Assembly (NCBI RefSeq): GCF_018860665.1
Contig: NZ_JAHKPK010000034.1
Coordinates: forward strand, 1-64,000
Source: Pacificibacter marinus
Lineage (GTDB): Bacteria; Pseudomonadota; Alphaproteobacteria; Rhodobacterales; Rhodobacteraceae
Direction: 5' to 3'
Length of the DNA: 64,000 nt
Shown here piece after piece: positions 1-8,916 of this stretch; positions within the stretch are counted from its first letter, which is position 1, and the number at the start of each line of letters is the position of its first letter. The translations under genes and the position numbers were made by a program. The notes beneath the pieces are model-generated. The model was not told the origin of the DNA, did no database searches, and was given only the letters and a program-made list of their open reading frames with translations.

Positions 1-100
1 ATTTCGCGCAACAACCTCAGTGCGTCTTCATCAGAATAACGTTTGCGGGCCATGTCTCTAAACTCCTGTCGTCAACAAATAGTGGCACAGTTTTAGGGGG
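1..100 (-). mobile_element. End of an IS3-family insertion sequence with the start of its transposase OrfA
   Basis: The first 53 bases read leftward as the N-terminus of a transposase OrfA (MARKRYSDEDALRLLRE), which I recognise as the start of a common Rhodobacteraceae IS3-family OrfA. A ribosome site (AGGAG) lies just upstream, and bases 54-100 would be the left terminal region of the element. Its boundary coincides with an abrupt stop in the neighbouring dctP fragment, so the element probably inserted there. The rest of the element lies outside the window, so intactness and the terminal repeat cannot be checked. Confidence 0.6.
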
Positions 101-510
101 CTAAGACACCGCTCCAAGGGCTTCGAGGAACTTGGCGGTCATACGCCCAGAGGCACGGACCTTTAAGCCTTCGAGGTCCGCAAGGGAGTTCATGTCACCA
201 TTACAGAATACGACCTGTGGTGGGTAGGGCGCGATCGCCAGAACGTGACTGTTGAAGCGGTCCCGAAAAATGTCGCTAACCATTGGACGTGCAGCGTCGA
301 CCATCGCGCGGGCCTCGTCCGCCGAAAGTGCTGTCTAGCCCCCAATTTCAAGATTTTGCGTGACCCGTCACTCGCTGATTGGAGAAAGATTTGTGCGGGC
401 TAGGATGTTGGTCGTGGAGGCCATTACAGCATGTTAGCATTCCTCTGACATGACCATGCTCTCGCGGAATTCGGAATACTGCGAAACGAATGACACTTTG
501 CTGCCATGGC
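101..510 (-). pseudogene. Decayed TRAP transporter substrate-binding protein (DctP-like) gene, interrupted by an IS
   Basis: Leftward translation gives DctP-family sequence in pieces. Around 440-505 it reads SFVSQYSEFRESMVMSEEC followed by a stop where the family usually has Tyr. Around 305-358 it reads QNLEIGG, then a TAG where Trp is expected, then TALSADEAR. The longest open piece (101-304) continues with MVDAARPMVSDIFRDRF and ends at GAVS exactly where the IS sequence begins. Two in-frame stops, a frame change between the pieces and the IS insertion show a gene already dead or dying. No matching dctQM lies beside it. The periplasmic carboxylate-binding role is known for the family only. 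Confidence 0.7.
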
Positions 511-585
511 GCGGGGACGCGGCCCATTCATGCAGGCAGCTAAGTGGTTCATTGGTTTTGAACGAGGGACACGGGCGTTGAACGG

Positions 586-1635
586 TCAGGCATTTGCTTT
601 ATTCCATCTGCAAGAGGACAAAAGTGCAATGCCGATTAGCGTGGCCCCGCCCAATCCTGTGATGGTTTCGGGAATGTGAACCAATGTCTGCGTGTACATG
701 ATGACGGACAAGATCAGGATGGCATAGAATGCCCCGTGCTCCAGATAGCGATATTGCGACAGAGTGCCCCGTTCGACCAGCATGATGGTCATGGCGCGCA
801 CATACATCGCCCCGATTCCAAGCCCGATCGCGATGATGAATAGGTTCTGGCTCAACGCAAAAGCCCCGATAACACCATCAAACGAGAACGACGCATCAAG
901 GACTTCGAGATAAAGGAAGGCACCAAGCCCCCCCTGCGCCGCTGTCTTCGTTGCTGCACTGGTGCGGTCCAGAACGGCGCCAAGGGTATCGACTATCAGA
1001 TAGGTCAGCAACCCGTACAAGCCCGCGCGGATAAAGGTGTTGGATTCCTCTGTCGGCAGAAATGACGCGAACGCGATTAAGAGGATAAGAACCAAAGCAA
1101 CCTCTATGCCCTTGATCGTCGCCGACGATGCCATTCGCACCTCGATCCAGTTGATCCAGTGGAGGTCCTTTTCCGGATCGCAGAAAAAGCCGAGTGCAAC
1201 CATCATCAAGAATGTCCCGCCGAAGGCCGCGATCGACACATGGGCGTCCTGCATGATGCGGGCGTATTCTTCTGGCTGACTGGCGGCCAGTTTGACAGCC
1301 TCTAACGGCCCGACTTTTGCGGCGATTACAACGATCAACAGCGGAAACACGATCCGCATTCCAAAGACCGCGATCACAATCCCCCACGTCAGGAACCGTT
1401 TACGCCAGAGAGGTGTCATGGATTTCAGTTTGTTGGCATTTACAATGGCATTGTCAAAGGACAGCGAAATTTCTAGAACCGCGAGGATCGCGCAGATCAG
1501 GAAATAGCTAAGAACTGCTGAAAGCGTGCCCTCGGCCTGCCACCCCAAGAACGCCCCGATTGCAAGCCCCAAAGCGGTGATAACAAAGGGCCAGAACAGA
1601 TAAGATAGAGTGGATCGTTGACTGCTGATGTTCAT
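586..1635 (-). CDS. DUF475 family integral membrane protein (TerC superfamily)
   Basis: This 349-residue protein has about nine hydrophobic segments and the DUF475/TerC pattern of acidic residues inside membrane helices, namely LEISLSFDNAIVN near residue 55 and EVLDASFSFDGVIGAFA near residue 245. TerC-type proteins are linked to metal-ion handling or tellurite resistance; the substrate of DUF475 members is unknown. The start follows an AAAGGA ribosome site. It begins only 9 bases after the dioxygenase stop, so it is probably the last gene of the operon that starts near 6572. Why a TerC-like protein ends an aromatic or carboxylate operon is unclear. Confidence 0.85.
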   Translation of the reverse strand: MNISSQRSTLSYLFWPFVITALGLAIGAFLGWQAEGTLSAVLSYFLICAILAVLEISLSFDNAIVNANKLKSMTPLWRKRFLTWGIVIAVFGMRIVFPLLIVVIAAKVGPLEAVKLAASQPEEYARIMQDAHVSIAAFGGTFLMMVALGFFCDPEKDLHWINWIEVRMASSATIKGIEVALVLILLIAFASFLPTEESNTFIRAGLYGLLTYLIVDTLGAVLDRTSAATKTAAQGGLGAFLYLEVLDASFSFDGVIGAFALSQNLFIIAIGLGIGAMYVRAMTIMLVERGTLSQYRYLEHGAFYAILILSVIMYTQTLVHIPETITGLGGATLIGIALLSSCRWNKANA

Positions 1636-1644
1636 ATTGATTGC

Positions 1645-2511
1645 TCAATCCTTTGCAAGGGTGACATCAAAATTGACGTGTAGGAACCGCTCTTGCACTT
1701 TGCCGGAAATGGCCATGCCATCGGGGAATTCGTCGGCGGCCTTTTCAACATACCGCATCACCAGATCGTTGCGCACGCCAAAGACGGTGTCTTGATCGAG
1801 GTATGGATCATCCTCCGGGAAGACCTCTGTCACAAGGGTGCGAAACCCTTCTGCTTTTACGATGTAATGCAGATGTGAGGGCCGCCAAGGGTGTCTGCCG
1901 CAAGCGTTCAGGATCGCTCCGACGGGGCCGTCGGAGGGGACGGTATATTCCGCCGGTTTCGCGGTGGTGAACGCATAGCGCCCATCCTCACCGACAGTCA
2001 TCAACCCGTGGAACGAAAAGGTGTCCTGATCGTCGTCCTGACTTGCGTACAGCCCGTTGGGCGCGGTTTGCCAAATGTCAATTTCGGCGTTCGGGATCGG
2101 GTTGCCGTCCGTGTCGCGAATGACACCTTCGGCGAGCAAGATCGGGCCGCCGAAGTCGCGTTTCATATCGCCTCCTACTGCCAAAGGTGGGGCACCAGAG
2201 ACGTGAAACGGCCCAAGCACTGACGATGATGTCGAGGCCGGATCAGAGTGCAGCATATCGACCAGCGAGGACAGGCCCAGCACATCAGACGCCAGAACGA
2301 ACTCGTGGCGGTCCTCGGATTCGATGGCGGCGCAGCCTTCGAGAAACGCGATGCCTTGGCGCCATTCGTCATGTGTCAGGTTCTTTTCGCGGGCAAAGGC
2401 ATGCATATGCTCGACCAGCCCTTCCAACAATTCGCGGGTGCGCGGTGCCATGTCGGCAGACATATAGCTTTTGAATACATCAGTGATGTTGTCTTTGGTG
2501 ACGTTACGCAT
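1645..2511 (-). CDS. Intradiol ring-cleavage dioxygenase (hydroxyquinol or catechol 1,2-dioxygenase-like)
   Basis: This 288-residue cytosolic non-haem Fe(III) enzyme would cleave a catechol- or hydroxyquinol-type ring between the hydroxyls to a muconate-type acid. The N-terminal helical dimerisation domain (about 1-100) is followed by the beta-sandwich catalytic domain. The expected iron ligands are visible: Tyr155 (NGLY), Tyr189 (PAEYTVP), His213 and His215 (RPSHLH). The early PFHVSGAP segment resembles hydroxyquinol dioxygenases more than protocatechuate enzymes. It lies 32 bases after tctA and 9 before the DUF475 gene, suggesting co-transcription. No maleylacetate reductase or muconate cycloisomerase is nearby, so the exact substrate is uncertain. 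Confidence 0.88.
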   Translation of the reverse strand: MRNVTKDNITDVFKSYMSADMAPRTRELLEGLVEHMHAFAREKNLTHDEWRQGIAFLEGCAAIESEDRHEFVLASDVLGLSSLVDMLHSDPASTSSSVLGPFHVSGAPPLAVGGDMKRDFGGPILLAEGVIRDTDGNPIPNAEIDIWQTAPNGLYASQDDDQDTFSFHGLMTVGEDGRYAFTTAKPAEYTVPSDGPVGAILNACGRHPWRPSHLHYIVKAEGFRTLVTEVFPEDDPYLDQDTVFGVRNDLVMRYVEKAADEFPDGMAISGKVQERFLHVNFDVTLAKD

Positions 2512-2543
2512 GGGGGTTTCCTTACTCGAGAGGGGCGGCGGAA

Positions 2544-4049
2544 TTAGTCGTCATCGACCAGCGCCAATTTACGGGTTCTTCGGAACGAGGGCAGCAGCAC
2601 TAAAGCAAGAGCGGTGGCCGCCAGAATGAGCAGACCTGCGCTGATTGGTTCGCGCAGGAACACGGTGGGATCGCCGCGTCCGATCAACAGGGCGCGTTGC
2701 ATGTGGCCCTCCATCATCGGTCCAAGAATAAAGCCAAGGATCATCGGAGCTGCCTCACATTCCAGTTTGCGCAAGACGTATCCAAACATCCCGAAGCCAG
2801 CCATTGTCACAACCGCGATGGCGCTGTTGGAAATGCTATAAACACCGATACAGGCGAAGACGATCACGGTCGGAAACAGGTATTTGTATGGAATCGATAC
2901 AAGTTTCACCCAAAGCCCGACAAGCGGTAGGTTCAACACCAGAAGCATCAGGTTGCCGACCCACATAGAAGCAATGACGCCCCAGAAAAGTTCAGGGTGT
3001 TGGGTTATGACGGCTGGGCCGGGTTCGATGCCTTGAATGACCAGCGCGCTGATCATCAGCGCCATCACCGGATTGGACGGGATGCCGAGTGTTAGCATCG
3101 GGATGAAAGATGTCTGCGCTCCGGCGTTGTTGGCCGCTTCGGGTGCAGCAACACCTTGAATAGCGCCTTTCCCGAATTTTTCCGGTGTCGGAGAAATTTT
3201 CTTTTCAAGCGCATAGGCCGAGAACGAGGCCAGCAACGCGCCGCCGCCTGGCAAAACACCCAGCAATGACCCCAAAAATGTGCCCCGAACCATGGGAGCA
3301 AAGATCGCTTTCAGATCGGCCCGGGTCGGCATCAGGCTTGTCACTTTGGAGACCTGCATTGCGCCGCCTGTTGGCCCTTCGAGATTACGGATGATTTCAC
3401 CAAGTCCAAACAGGCCCATTGCAATGGCGGCCACATTCAAACCGTCAGCAAGTTCAGGTACACCGAAAGTGAAACGCTGAATTCCAGTCTGCCCGTCGGT
3501 CCCGATGATGCCCAACAATAACCCCAACACCATCATGCCAAGCGCCTTGATCAACGATCCGCTTGCCAGCACGACGGAGACGATTAACCCGCAAACCATA
3601 AGCGAGAAATATTCAGCCGGTCCGAACTGAAACGCCAGCTTAGCCAAAGGCGGGGCAAAGACGCCGATGATCACCGTCGCAACGCATCCTGCAAAGAAGG
3701 AGGCGATAGCGGCTGTGGCCAACGCTTTGCCCGCATTGCCTTGCTTAGCCATTTCGTGTCCATCAAGGGTGGTCACGATCGACGACGCTTCGCCCGGAAG
3801 GTTTATCAGGATTGCCGTAGTGGAGCCGCCATATTGCGCACCGTAAAAGATACCGGCGAGCATAATCATTGACGAAACCGGATCGAGCACAAATGTGAAG
3901 GGCAACAGAACCGCGATGGCCACGAGTGGCCCGAGCCCCGGAAGCACCCCGATCAACGTGCCAAGCAGTACACCGAAGAAAGAATAGACCAGATTTTGAA
4001 AGGTCAGGACGGTCGTAAAGCCCAGCCCTAGATTGTTTATAAGCTCCAT
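2544..4049 (-). CDS. tctA: Tripartite tricarboxylate transporter large permease TctA
   Basis: This is the large membrane subunit (about 12 helices, 501 residues) of a TTT-type secondary transporter that works with a periplasmic TctC protein to import carboxylates. The N-terminus reads GVLPGLGPLVAIAVLLP, and the family signatures GGSTTAILINLPGE (near 85) and APEAANNAGAQTSFIPMLTLGIP (near 310) are intact. I place the start at the Met of MELINNLG because a GGAGC ribosome site sits just upstream; an upstream extension of 16 residues lacks one and would overlap tctB. It follows tctB in the operon. The substrate is unknown, although the linked dioxygenase hints at an aromatic or dicarboxylic acid. 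Confidence 0.93.
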   Translation of the reverse strand: MELINNLGLGFTTVLTFQNLVYSFFGVLLGTLIGVLPGLGPLVAIAVLLPFTFVLDPVSSMIMLAGIFYGAQYGGSTTAILINLPGEASSIVTTLDGHEMAKQGNAGKALATAAIASFFAGCVATVIIGVFAPPLAKLAFQFGPAEYFSLMVCGLIVSVVLASGSLIKALGMMVLGLLLGIIGTDGQTGIQRFTFGVPELADGLNVAAIAMGLFGLGEIIRNLEGPTGGAMQVSKVTSLMPTRADLKAIFAPMVRGTFLGSLLGVLPGGGALLASFSAYALEKKISPTPEKFGKGAIQGVAAPEAANNAGAQTSFIPMLTLGIPSNPVMALMISALVIQGIEPGPAVITQHPELFWGVIASMWVGNLMLLVLNLPLVGLWVKLVSIPYKYLFPTVIVFACIGVYSISNSAIAVVTMAGFGMFGYVLRKLECEAAPMILGFILGPMMEGHMQRALLIGRGDPTVFLREPISAGLLILAATALALVLLPSFRRTRKLALVDDD

Positions 4050-4060
4050 TTCGCGGCTCC

Positions 4061-4504
4061 TTAAAAAGACCAGAGTGCGATGGGTAAACCGAGGCACAGG
4101 ATGAACAGGAATGCGCTGAACGCAGCGAGGAAAAGTGCCGTGACGAACCGTGGCAATATTCCGAAATCAGGCTTTGCTAGACTGGCGATCAGAGTGGCCG
4201 CGAAAACTGCAGGCATAAGGCCGAACGTGCCTATTATCAGTGCGAACGTGATAACCCCTAGCGTGATAAACACAAAAGGCCGCCAAACAAATTGCGTGTA
4301 GTGTACGATTGGGCTGCGTAAACTGATGCCCGCCACACCTAATCCAATAATGGTCAGCAAGACGGAAAGAACGGTGGGAAAGAATCCCGGACCCGGACGC
4401 GCAGTCGAACCAAAGTCAAACTGCACTGACAACATTAAACTGAAAAGGCCGATGACCAGAAACATCAAGCCAGCGGCCACGTCCTTATCGTAGATGTGTT
4501 TCAT
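4061..4504 (-). CDS. tctB: Tripartite tricarboxylate transporter small permease TctB
   Basis: This 147-residue protein has four predicted membrane helices and the typical TctB opening (KDVAAGLMFLVIGLFSLMLS), followed by the GPGFFPTVLSVLL segment of this family. It is the small membrane subunit of the TTT transporter. The start at MKHIYDKD is favoured by a strong GGAGGG site just upstream. It sits between tctC and tctA with 11 bases to tctA. A hairpin lies in the 75-base gap after tctC. Confidence 0.88.
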   Translation of the reverse strand: MKHIYDKDVAAGLMFLVIGLFSLMLSVQFDFGSTARPGPGFFPTVLSVLLTIIGLGVAGISLRSPIVHYTQFVWRPFVFITLGVITFALIIGTFGLMPAVFAATLIASLAKPDFGILPRFVTALFLAAFSAFLFILCLGLPIALWSF

Positions 4505-4535
4505 CCGCGTCCCTCCCACAGGTAGCTATGAAGTC

Positions 4536-4568
4536 GGGAGCGCCTGACACGTTTCAGCAGGCACTCCC
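4536..4568 (-). terminator. Hairpin between tctC and tctB
   Basis: The leftward transcript can form an 11-pair stem (GGGAGTGCCTG with CAGGCGCTCCC, one G-U pair) around an 11-base loop, directly after the tctC stop. There is no T-run, so it more likely stabilises the tctC mRNA 3' end or attenuates read-through than ends transcription. Equivalent hairpins occur after other binding-protein genes in this window. Confidence 0.6.
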
Positions 4569-4579
4569 AAGTTTTACGA

Positions 4580-5548
4580 TTAATTCCCGAGGATACCGGA
4601 CCAATTGTCCAGTTCAGCGGCGATAACAGCGGCAAAATCGTCCGACGTGCCGACAAGCGGTTCCAGTCCGGCACTGGATAGTGCGTCTTGGAATTCCGGT
4701 GTCTGCGACTGACGCACGACTTCAGCTTGAAGCTGCGCAACGATCTCGGCTGGTGTACCAGTCGGGGCGATGATGCCAAACCATGAGTTAATCTCGAACC
4801 CTTCGACTCCGAGCTCTGCGATCGGCTGCAAGTCGGGTGCGCCAGGGTTTGTTGTCAGTCCGGTCACACCAAGTGCTGTGAGTTGGCCGTCATTGACGAA
4901 TTGCATGCCTTGGCCTGCGGATACAAACACAGTCGAAACACGTCCTGCCACAACATCCAGAACGCCAAGGTTCAGGCTTTCGTATGGAATCGCGGTCATC
5001 TCAACGTCCGCCATGGTCTGGTACAGTTCCGCCGCCAAGTTGGCGATGCTGCCCGCGCCTGCGGTGGCGAATGTCAGTTCGCCCGGATTGCTGCGGGCGG
5101 CTTCAAGGAATTCGGTCTCCGTGGTGATGCCCGTCTCGTTGCTGACGTAGTGTACCATCGACGCGCCCGCGATCTGGACGACAGGCACGAAATCTTCTGC
5201 CACATCAAATTCAATGTCATAAAGATAGGGAACCGTGGTCAGGTTCGCCGGAACAAATCCGAGTGTGTAACCATCCGCATCCGCGTCGTGCAGTTGCCCA
5301 AGGCCGATGGCACCACCGGCACCCGCAGCGTTTTTGACGATCACCTGCTGGCCCCACTCTTCGCTCATACCGTCAGCGATAAGACGCGCCAGAATATCGA
5401 CCAGACTGCCTGGCCCTGTCGGCGCGATGATTGTGATCGGCTTTTCCGGGTATGACTGTGCGGCCGCCATAAATGGCAGCGCGCCAAGTCCAACAGCCAT
5501 TGCCGCCGTACAGATCAGTCTCCGGCTGATACCTTTAGTCTTCTCCAT
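4580..5548 (-). CDS. tctC: TTT transporter periplasmic substrate-binding protein TctC (Bug family)
   Basis: This 322-residue binding protein begins with a signal peptide (about 1-30, ending MAAAQS) followed by the Bug-family start YPEKPITIIAPTGPGS. The middle carries PGELTFATAGAGS and a typical GVTGLTTNPGAPDLQPIAELG segment that replaces the commoner RSPALPDVPT. Bug proteins bind carboxylates such as citrate, terephthalate or nicotinate in the periplasm and deliver them to TctAB. It is the first transport gene of the operon and lies 37 bases after the YVTN-repeat gene. The ligand cannot be read from the sequence. Confidence 0.92.
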   Translation of the reverse strand: MEKTKGISRRLICTAAMAVGLGALPFMAAAQSYPEKPITIIAPTGPGSLVDILARLIADGMSEEWGQQVIVKNAAGAGGAIGLGQLHDADADGYTLGFVPANLTTVPYLYDIEFDVAEDFVPVVQIAGASMVHYVSNETGITTETEFLEAARSNPGELTFATAGAGSIANLAAELYQTMADVEMTAIPYESLNLGVLDVVAGRVSTVFVSAGQGMQFVNDGQLTALGVTGLTTNPGAPDLQPIAELGVEGFEINSWFGIIAPTGTPAEIVAQLQAEVVRQSQTPEFQDALSSAGLEPLVGTSDDFAAVIAAELDNWSGILGN

Positions 5549-5585
5549 GGTCTCTCCTCCCCATGTTAAGTGAATTATTGTGTAT

Positions 5586-6572
5586 TTAGTAGTACGTTAG
5601 TGCCTCGATTCCCTTACCGGCGGTAACACATTCGATTGTTTTTCCCGAAGCAAGATCGACACGTGTAAACAAGCCGCAATCATGATTGGATACCAGTGTG
5701 TCCTTTCCATCCGCCGTAAATGCAATGCCCTGTGGCCCTTTTGCGATCGGGATCAGGATATGATCGGCAATATTTTTCGCGTCGTGAATGTGCATGACAC
5801 CAGAGGCATAATTTGTGCTGACCAGATACTTGCCGTCAGGTGAATAACGCAGGCGGATCAAACGACTGGTTTTCGGGTTGCTCATAACAGCTCCCTTCAG
5901 CGCAACCGATTCAATGATTTGATCCGTTGCCGTATCAATCACCAACAAATCTTGCTTTTTATTTTCTGCGGCTATGAGCTGGTCGCCCTTGGGGCTGATC
6001 GCAATTCCTTCTGTGCCCTTTGGCACTGAAATACGGGCCAGCACTTTGCGCTCTTTAATGCCAAACACGATGATGTCGCCCAACTTGCAAGAAACATAAA
6101 TCTTGCGGCCATCTGGTGTGATCTCGATAAACGGAGGGCGGCCATTTTCTGCGCCAATTTCGTAGGTTTGAACCAGCTCCAGTGTTTCAGTATCGATGAC
6201 ACCCAGTTCTCCGGTTTCCTCAAAGATCACCCAAAGGTTGCCCTCTAGGTCAATGCGCATCGCATGCGGCCCTTTGAAAGGTCCGGTTGAAATTCGGTGA
6301 ACAACCGTCTGGCTTTTCAGATCAAGCACCGAAATATGCGCGCCGGATTCAATGAACTTTCCCGCACCGAATTTACCAAATTCGGACGCATAGGCGCGTG
6401 TGTGATCCGGGGATACCGTGACTTCGTGGTGGTTCTTGGACGGGATGCACTTCAGTTCCTCCAAGCTGACCGGATCGAAGAAACGGATGGCATCACCCAA
6501 TTTGTCGATGCCAATTAGGCCGTCAGTGCCGGTTGGATTATTTTGGGCCCATAGGCCATTTTCAGAACACAT
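5586..6572 (-). CDS. YVTN-type beta-propeller repeat protein
   Basis: This 328-residue protein is built from repeats of about 42 residues of the YVTN/NHL type (for example TPDGRKIYVSCKLGDIIVFG and SPDGKYLVSTNYASGVMHIHD), predicting a seven-bladed propeller. No signal peptide is visible, so it may be cytosolic, unlike many exported YVTN proteins. A strong GGGAGGAGG site precedes the start. It is the first gene of the leftward operon and diverges from the LysR gene. Lactonase and quinoprotein-like roles occur in propellers, but no catalytic signature is evident, so function is unknown. Confidence 0.8.
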   Translation of the reverse strand: MCSENGLWAQNNPTGTDGLIGIDKLGDAIRFFDPVSLEELKCIPSKNHHEVTVSPDHTRAYASEFGKFGAGKFIESGAHISVLDLKSQTVVHRISTGPFKGPHAMRIDLEGNLWVIFEETGELGVIDTETLELVQTYEIGAENGRPPFIEITPDGRKIYVSCKLGDIIVFGIKERKVLARISVPKGTEGIAISPKGDQLIAAENKKQDLLVIDTATDQIIESVALKGAVMSNPKTSRLIRLRYSPDGKYLVSTNYASGVMHIHDAKNIADHILIPIAKGPQGIAFTADGKDTLVSNHDCGLFTRVDLASGKTIECVTAGKGIEALTYY

Positions 6573-6632
6573 GATGTGACCTCCTCCCAGGTAACAATGT
6601 CTGTCTTGTTGCGTAATCTTGCCGAAACCTTA

Positions 6633-6648
6633 ATGTTTAAACAAACAT
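6633..6648. promoter_or_regulatory. Candidate LysR operator between the YVTN gene and the divergent LysR gene
   Basis: The bases ATGTTT and AAACAT form an inverted repeat with a 4-base centre inside the 111-base divergent intergenic region, enclosing a 10-base perfect palindrome (TGTTTAAACA). This size and position fit a LysR-type binding site that would control both the regulator and the YVTN-tctCBA-dioxygenase operon. Its assignment is inference. Confidence 0.45.
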
Positions 6649-6683
6649 ATAAATGGCATGATATATATCGAAAGGAGATATAG

Positions 6684-7568
6684 ATGCGTTACTCTCTTGC
6701 CCAAATTCAGGCCATTGTAGAGGTTTCACGTTGCGGGTTTCATGTGTCCAAAGCTGCAGCACGGCTTCATTCGTCTCAGTCAGTCATCAGTAAACACCTG
6801 AAATCGTTCGAAGACAATTTCTCGGCGAAAGTATTTCGCAGAACCGGAAAACGTTTGGTTGGTCTGACACCTGAGGGTGAAAAGGTGCTGCAATTCGCAG
6901 AACGCATTATCCGCGATCATGACAGCATCGACAAAATCGGTCGTGAAATGAGCACGACCGAGCGCGAAAACCTGTCTCTGGTCACGACACCAACGCTGGC
7001 GCGTTATCTTTTAGCTGATACGGTCAAGAAGTTTATCCAATCACATTCGCAGGTCGAACTGAATATTTTGGTCGAGGAATCTGATAAAGCTGTCGACATC
7101 CTGAAGCAGGGGCGGTGCGATCTGGCCATCGTCCCGACGGGAAAAATTCCCATGTCCGAACTTGATGTCACTCCGCTAACAGAATGGTCACGGTCCTTGA
7201 TCGGACTTCCGGACTGTCCATTGTTCGACGGCCGCAAACTGACGCTGGAAAACATTGCGTCAGAGCCTCTCATTGCGTTTCAGACGCCGATGATTTCTTT
7301 GCAGGATACGTTTGATCAAAAAGGTTTGGCGACCAATACGACTTTGACCACCAGCAATCCCGAGGTGATGAAAGCATATGCCGAATTGGGATTGGGTGTG
7401 GCGATTATCGCCACGCCGACGTTTCACCCTGTGCGCGACGCGCCTTTGGTGTTGCGGGACGTGTCCGACATCTTTCCACCTGTTCGCATCGCCGCGCTCA
7501 GGCTCAAGGACACCTACCGTATCGCGATGCAAACAAAGTTTGTTGAGTATTTAAAGGCAAGTTTTTAG
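6684..7568 (+). CDS. LysR-family transcriptional regulator (CysB-like)
   Basis: This 294-residue regulator has an N-terminal winged helix-turn-helix (about 1-60: AQIQAIVEVSRCGFHVSKAAARL, then SQSVISKHLKSFED) and a periplasmic-binding-like effector domain from about 90. The HTH start resembles CysB or Cbl more than the usual LysR opening. An AAAGGAGATATAG ribosome site supports the start. It is divergent from the YVTN-tctCBA-dioxygenase operon, the normal arrangement for a LysR gene and its target. The effector is probably a substrate or intermediate of that pathway. Confidence 0.88.
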   Translation: MRYSLAQIQAIVEVSRCGFHVSKAAARLHSSQSVISKHLKSFEDNFSAKVFRRTGKRLVGLTPEGEKVLQFAERIIRDHDSIDKIGREMSTTERENLSLVTTPTLARYLLADTVKKFIQSHSQVELNILVEESDKAVDILKQGRCDLAIVPTGKIPMSELDVTPLTEWSRSLIGLPDCPLFDGRKLTLENIASEPLIAFQTPMISLQDTFDQKGLATNTTLTTSNPEVMKAYAELGLGVAIIATPTFHPVRDAPLVLRDVSDIFPPVRIAALRLKDTYRIAMQTKFVEYLKASF

Positions 7569-7879
7569 AATCTGTTTGGCAAATATTCGTTTGAACGGCC
7601 GGTTTGGCGACATAAGCTGCAACGCGGCGACGTTTTTGCGGCAATCGGCAAGGAGTGCAGGGGTAGAAAAGGAGCAAAAACTCGAGATCCGCTTTGGTCC
7701 GCAGAGCTGCACTTTGACCAATACCATAACCTATATGAGCGGCAGGGGTATTTTCCAACGGAGCCATTTTACCATAGTCTTTTGCTTTCCAGACTTCGCA
7801 GGTGGCGAAGGGGCGGCTAGACTGCCTCGCAACCGGTTCGCCCGAAAGCCGCATTTATGGTATTTCTCGATTCGACCAC
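7569..7879. other. Intergenic stretch without a supported gene
   Basis: Between the two LysR genes I see no protein with family resemblance. Overlapping open frames on both strands have no ribosome site and an odd residue composition. No tRNA, repeat or convincing terminator was found. Confidence 0.5.
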
Positions 7880-7892
7880 TCGCATAATGCGA
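7880..7892. promoter_or_regulatory. Short palindrome upstream of the second LysR gene
   Basis: TCGCATAATGCGA is a 13-base palindrome (six pairs around one base) lying 30 bases before the LysR start at 7922. It may be an autoregulatory site; chance occurrence is possible. Confidence 0.3.
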
Positions 7893-7921
7893 TTTTTGAC
7901 TTGGATTGATCGAAAGATAAA

Positions 7922-8809
7922 ATGGACAAGCTCTCCGTCATGAATGCCTTTCGCCGCATTGTCGAGCGCGGAAGCTTCGCGCGGGCGGCGGAGGATCTCG
8001 GTGTTTCGCCCGCCCTTCTCAGCCGCGAGATCAAGCTTTTGGAGGAAAGCCTGAGCACGGTGTTACTTACCCGCACGACACGTTCGATGTCACTCACCGA
8101 TGCCGGGCAGCTCTTCTACGACGAAGCATTGGGCATCCTCGATGCTGTGTCTCAAATCGAGGCGCGTATCCGTGACGGAGCCGGTGCGATACGAGGTCAT
8201 CTCAAGGTGAATGCGTCCAGTTCCTTCGGACAGACCGTTATTGCTCCGATCCTGCCAAGGTTTTTCGACGCCTATCCCGACCTGCGCCTGACGCTGTCGA
8301 TGGATGATCGGGTGATAGACATGGTGGAGGGCGGCTTCGATGTTTCTATCCGGATCAGTTCAGCCCTGTCTGACTCCGCACTCGTGGCGCGCAAGCTAGG
8401 GACGATGCGGCAACAGGTCTTTGCCGCACCGTCCTATCTGGATAGCGTCGGCGCCCCGGAAACGCCGCAAGACGTTGCCAATCACCGTATCATTGGTTTT
8501 TTGATTGCCGACCATCTCACCACTTGGGCTCTTCATGGTCCATCCGAAACAGTATCCGTGGACCTTGATCCTCCCGTCCGCGTTGGCAACAGTCTTGTCC
8601 TGCGCGATCTTCTGGTTGCCGGTCAGGGCATCGGTACCTTGCCGGATTTCGTTTCGAGGGATGCTGTCGCGCGCGGTGAGCTGGTCCGCGTGCTGCCCGA
8701 TTGGGAGCTGCCCGCGCCGGAAATCTACGCCGTGACAGCCTCGCGACTTGGCATGGATGCGAAGGTCACGGCGTTTCTCGATCATCTGTGCGTGGCGCTG
8801 CGCCCCTGA
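7922..8809 (+). CDS. LysR-family transcriptional regulator
   Basis: This 295-residue protein starts with the classic LysR helix-turn-helix (MNAFRRIVERGSFARAAEDLGVSPALLSREIKLLEE) and has the effector domain with the GGFDVSIRIS motif near 140 that is typical of the AaeR/DsdC-like group. It lies 107 bases upstream of wrbA in the same direction and plausibly controls the quinone reductase, as LysR-wrbA or LysR-NADPH oxidoreductase pairs often do. No clear ribosome site is visible before the ATG, but the HTH alignment fixes the start. Confidence 0.87.
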   Translation: MDKLSVMNAFRRIVERGSFARAAEDLGVSPALLSREIKLLEESLSTVLLTRTTRSMSLTDAGQLFYDEALGILDAVSQIEARIRDGAGAIRGHLKVNASSSFGQTVIAPILPRFFDAYPDLRLTLSMDDRVIDMVEGGFDVSIRISSALSDSALVARKLGTMRQQVFAAPSYLDSVGAPETPQDVANHRIIGFLIADHLTTWALHGPSETVSVDLDPPVRVGNSLVLRDLLVAGQGIGTLPDFVSRDAVARGELVRVLPDWELPAPEIYAVTASRLGMDAKVTAFLDHLCVALRP

Positions 8810-8916
8810 CATTCTTCAATCCACGTAAAGAGTGAAGTCAAAGCGGGCCGGTTTTTCTGAACCGTCCTATCCCCGATCTTCTCTGGTAATGAAATTCACA
8901 TCCATGAGAGGTTCCC

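Noticed and set aside
7576-7887. Open frames on both strands between the two LysR genes
   Set aside because: No ribosome site, no family resemblance, and the two frames overlap each other on opposite strands.
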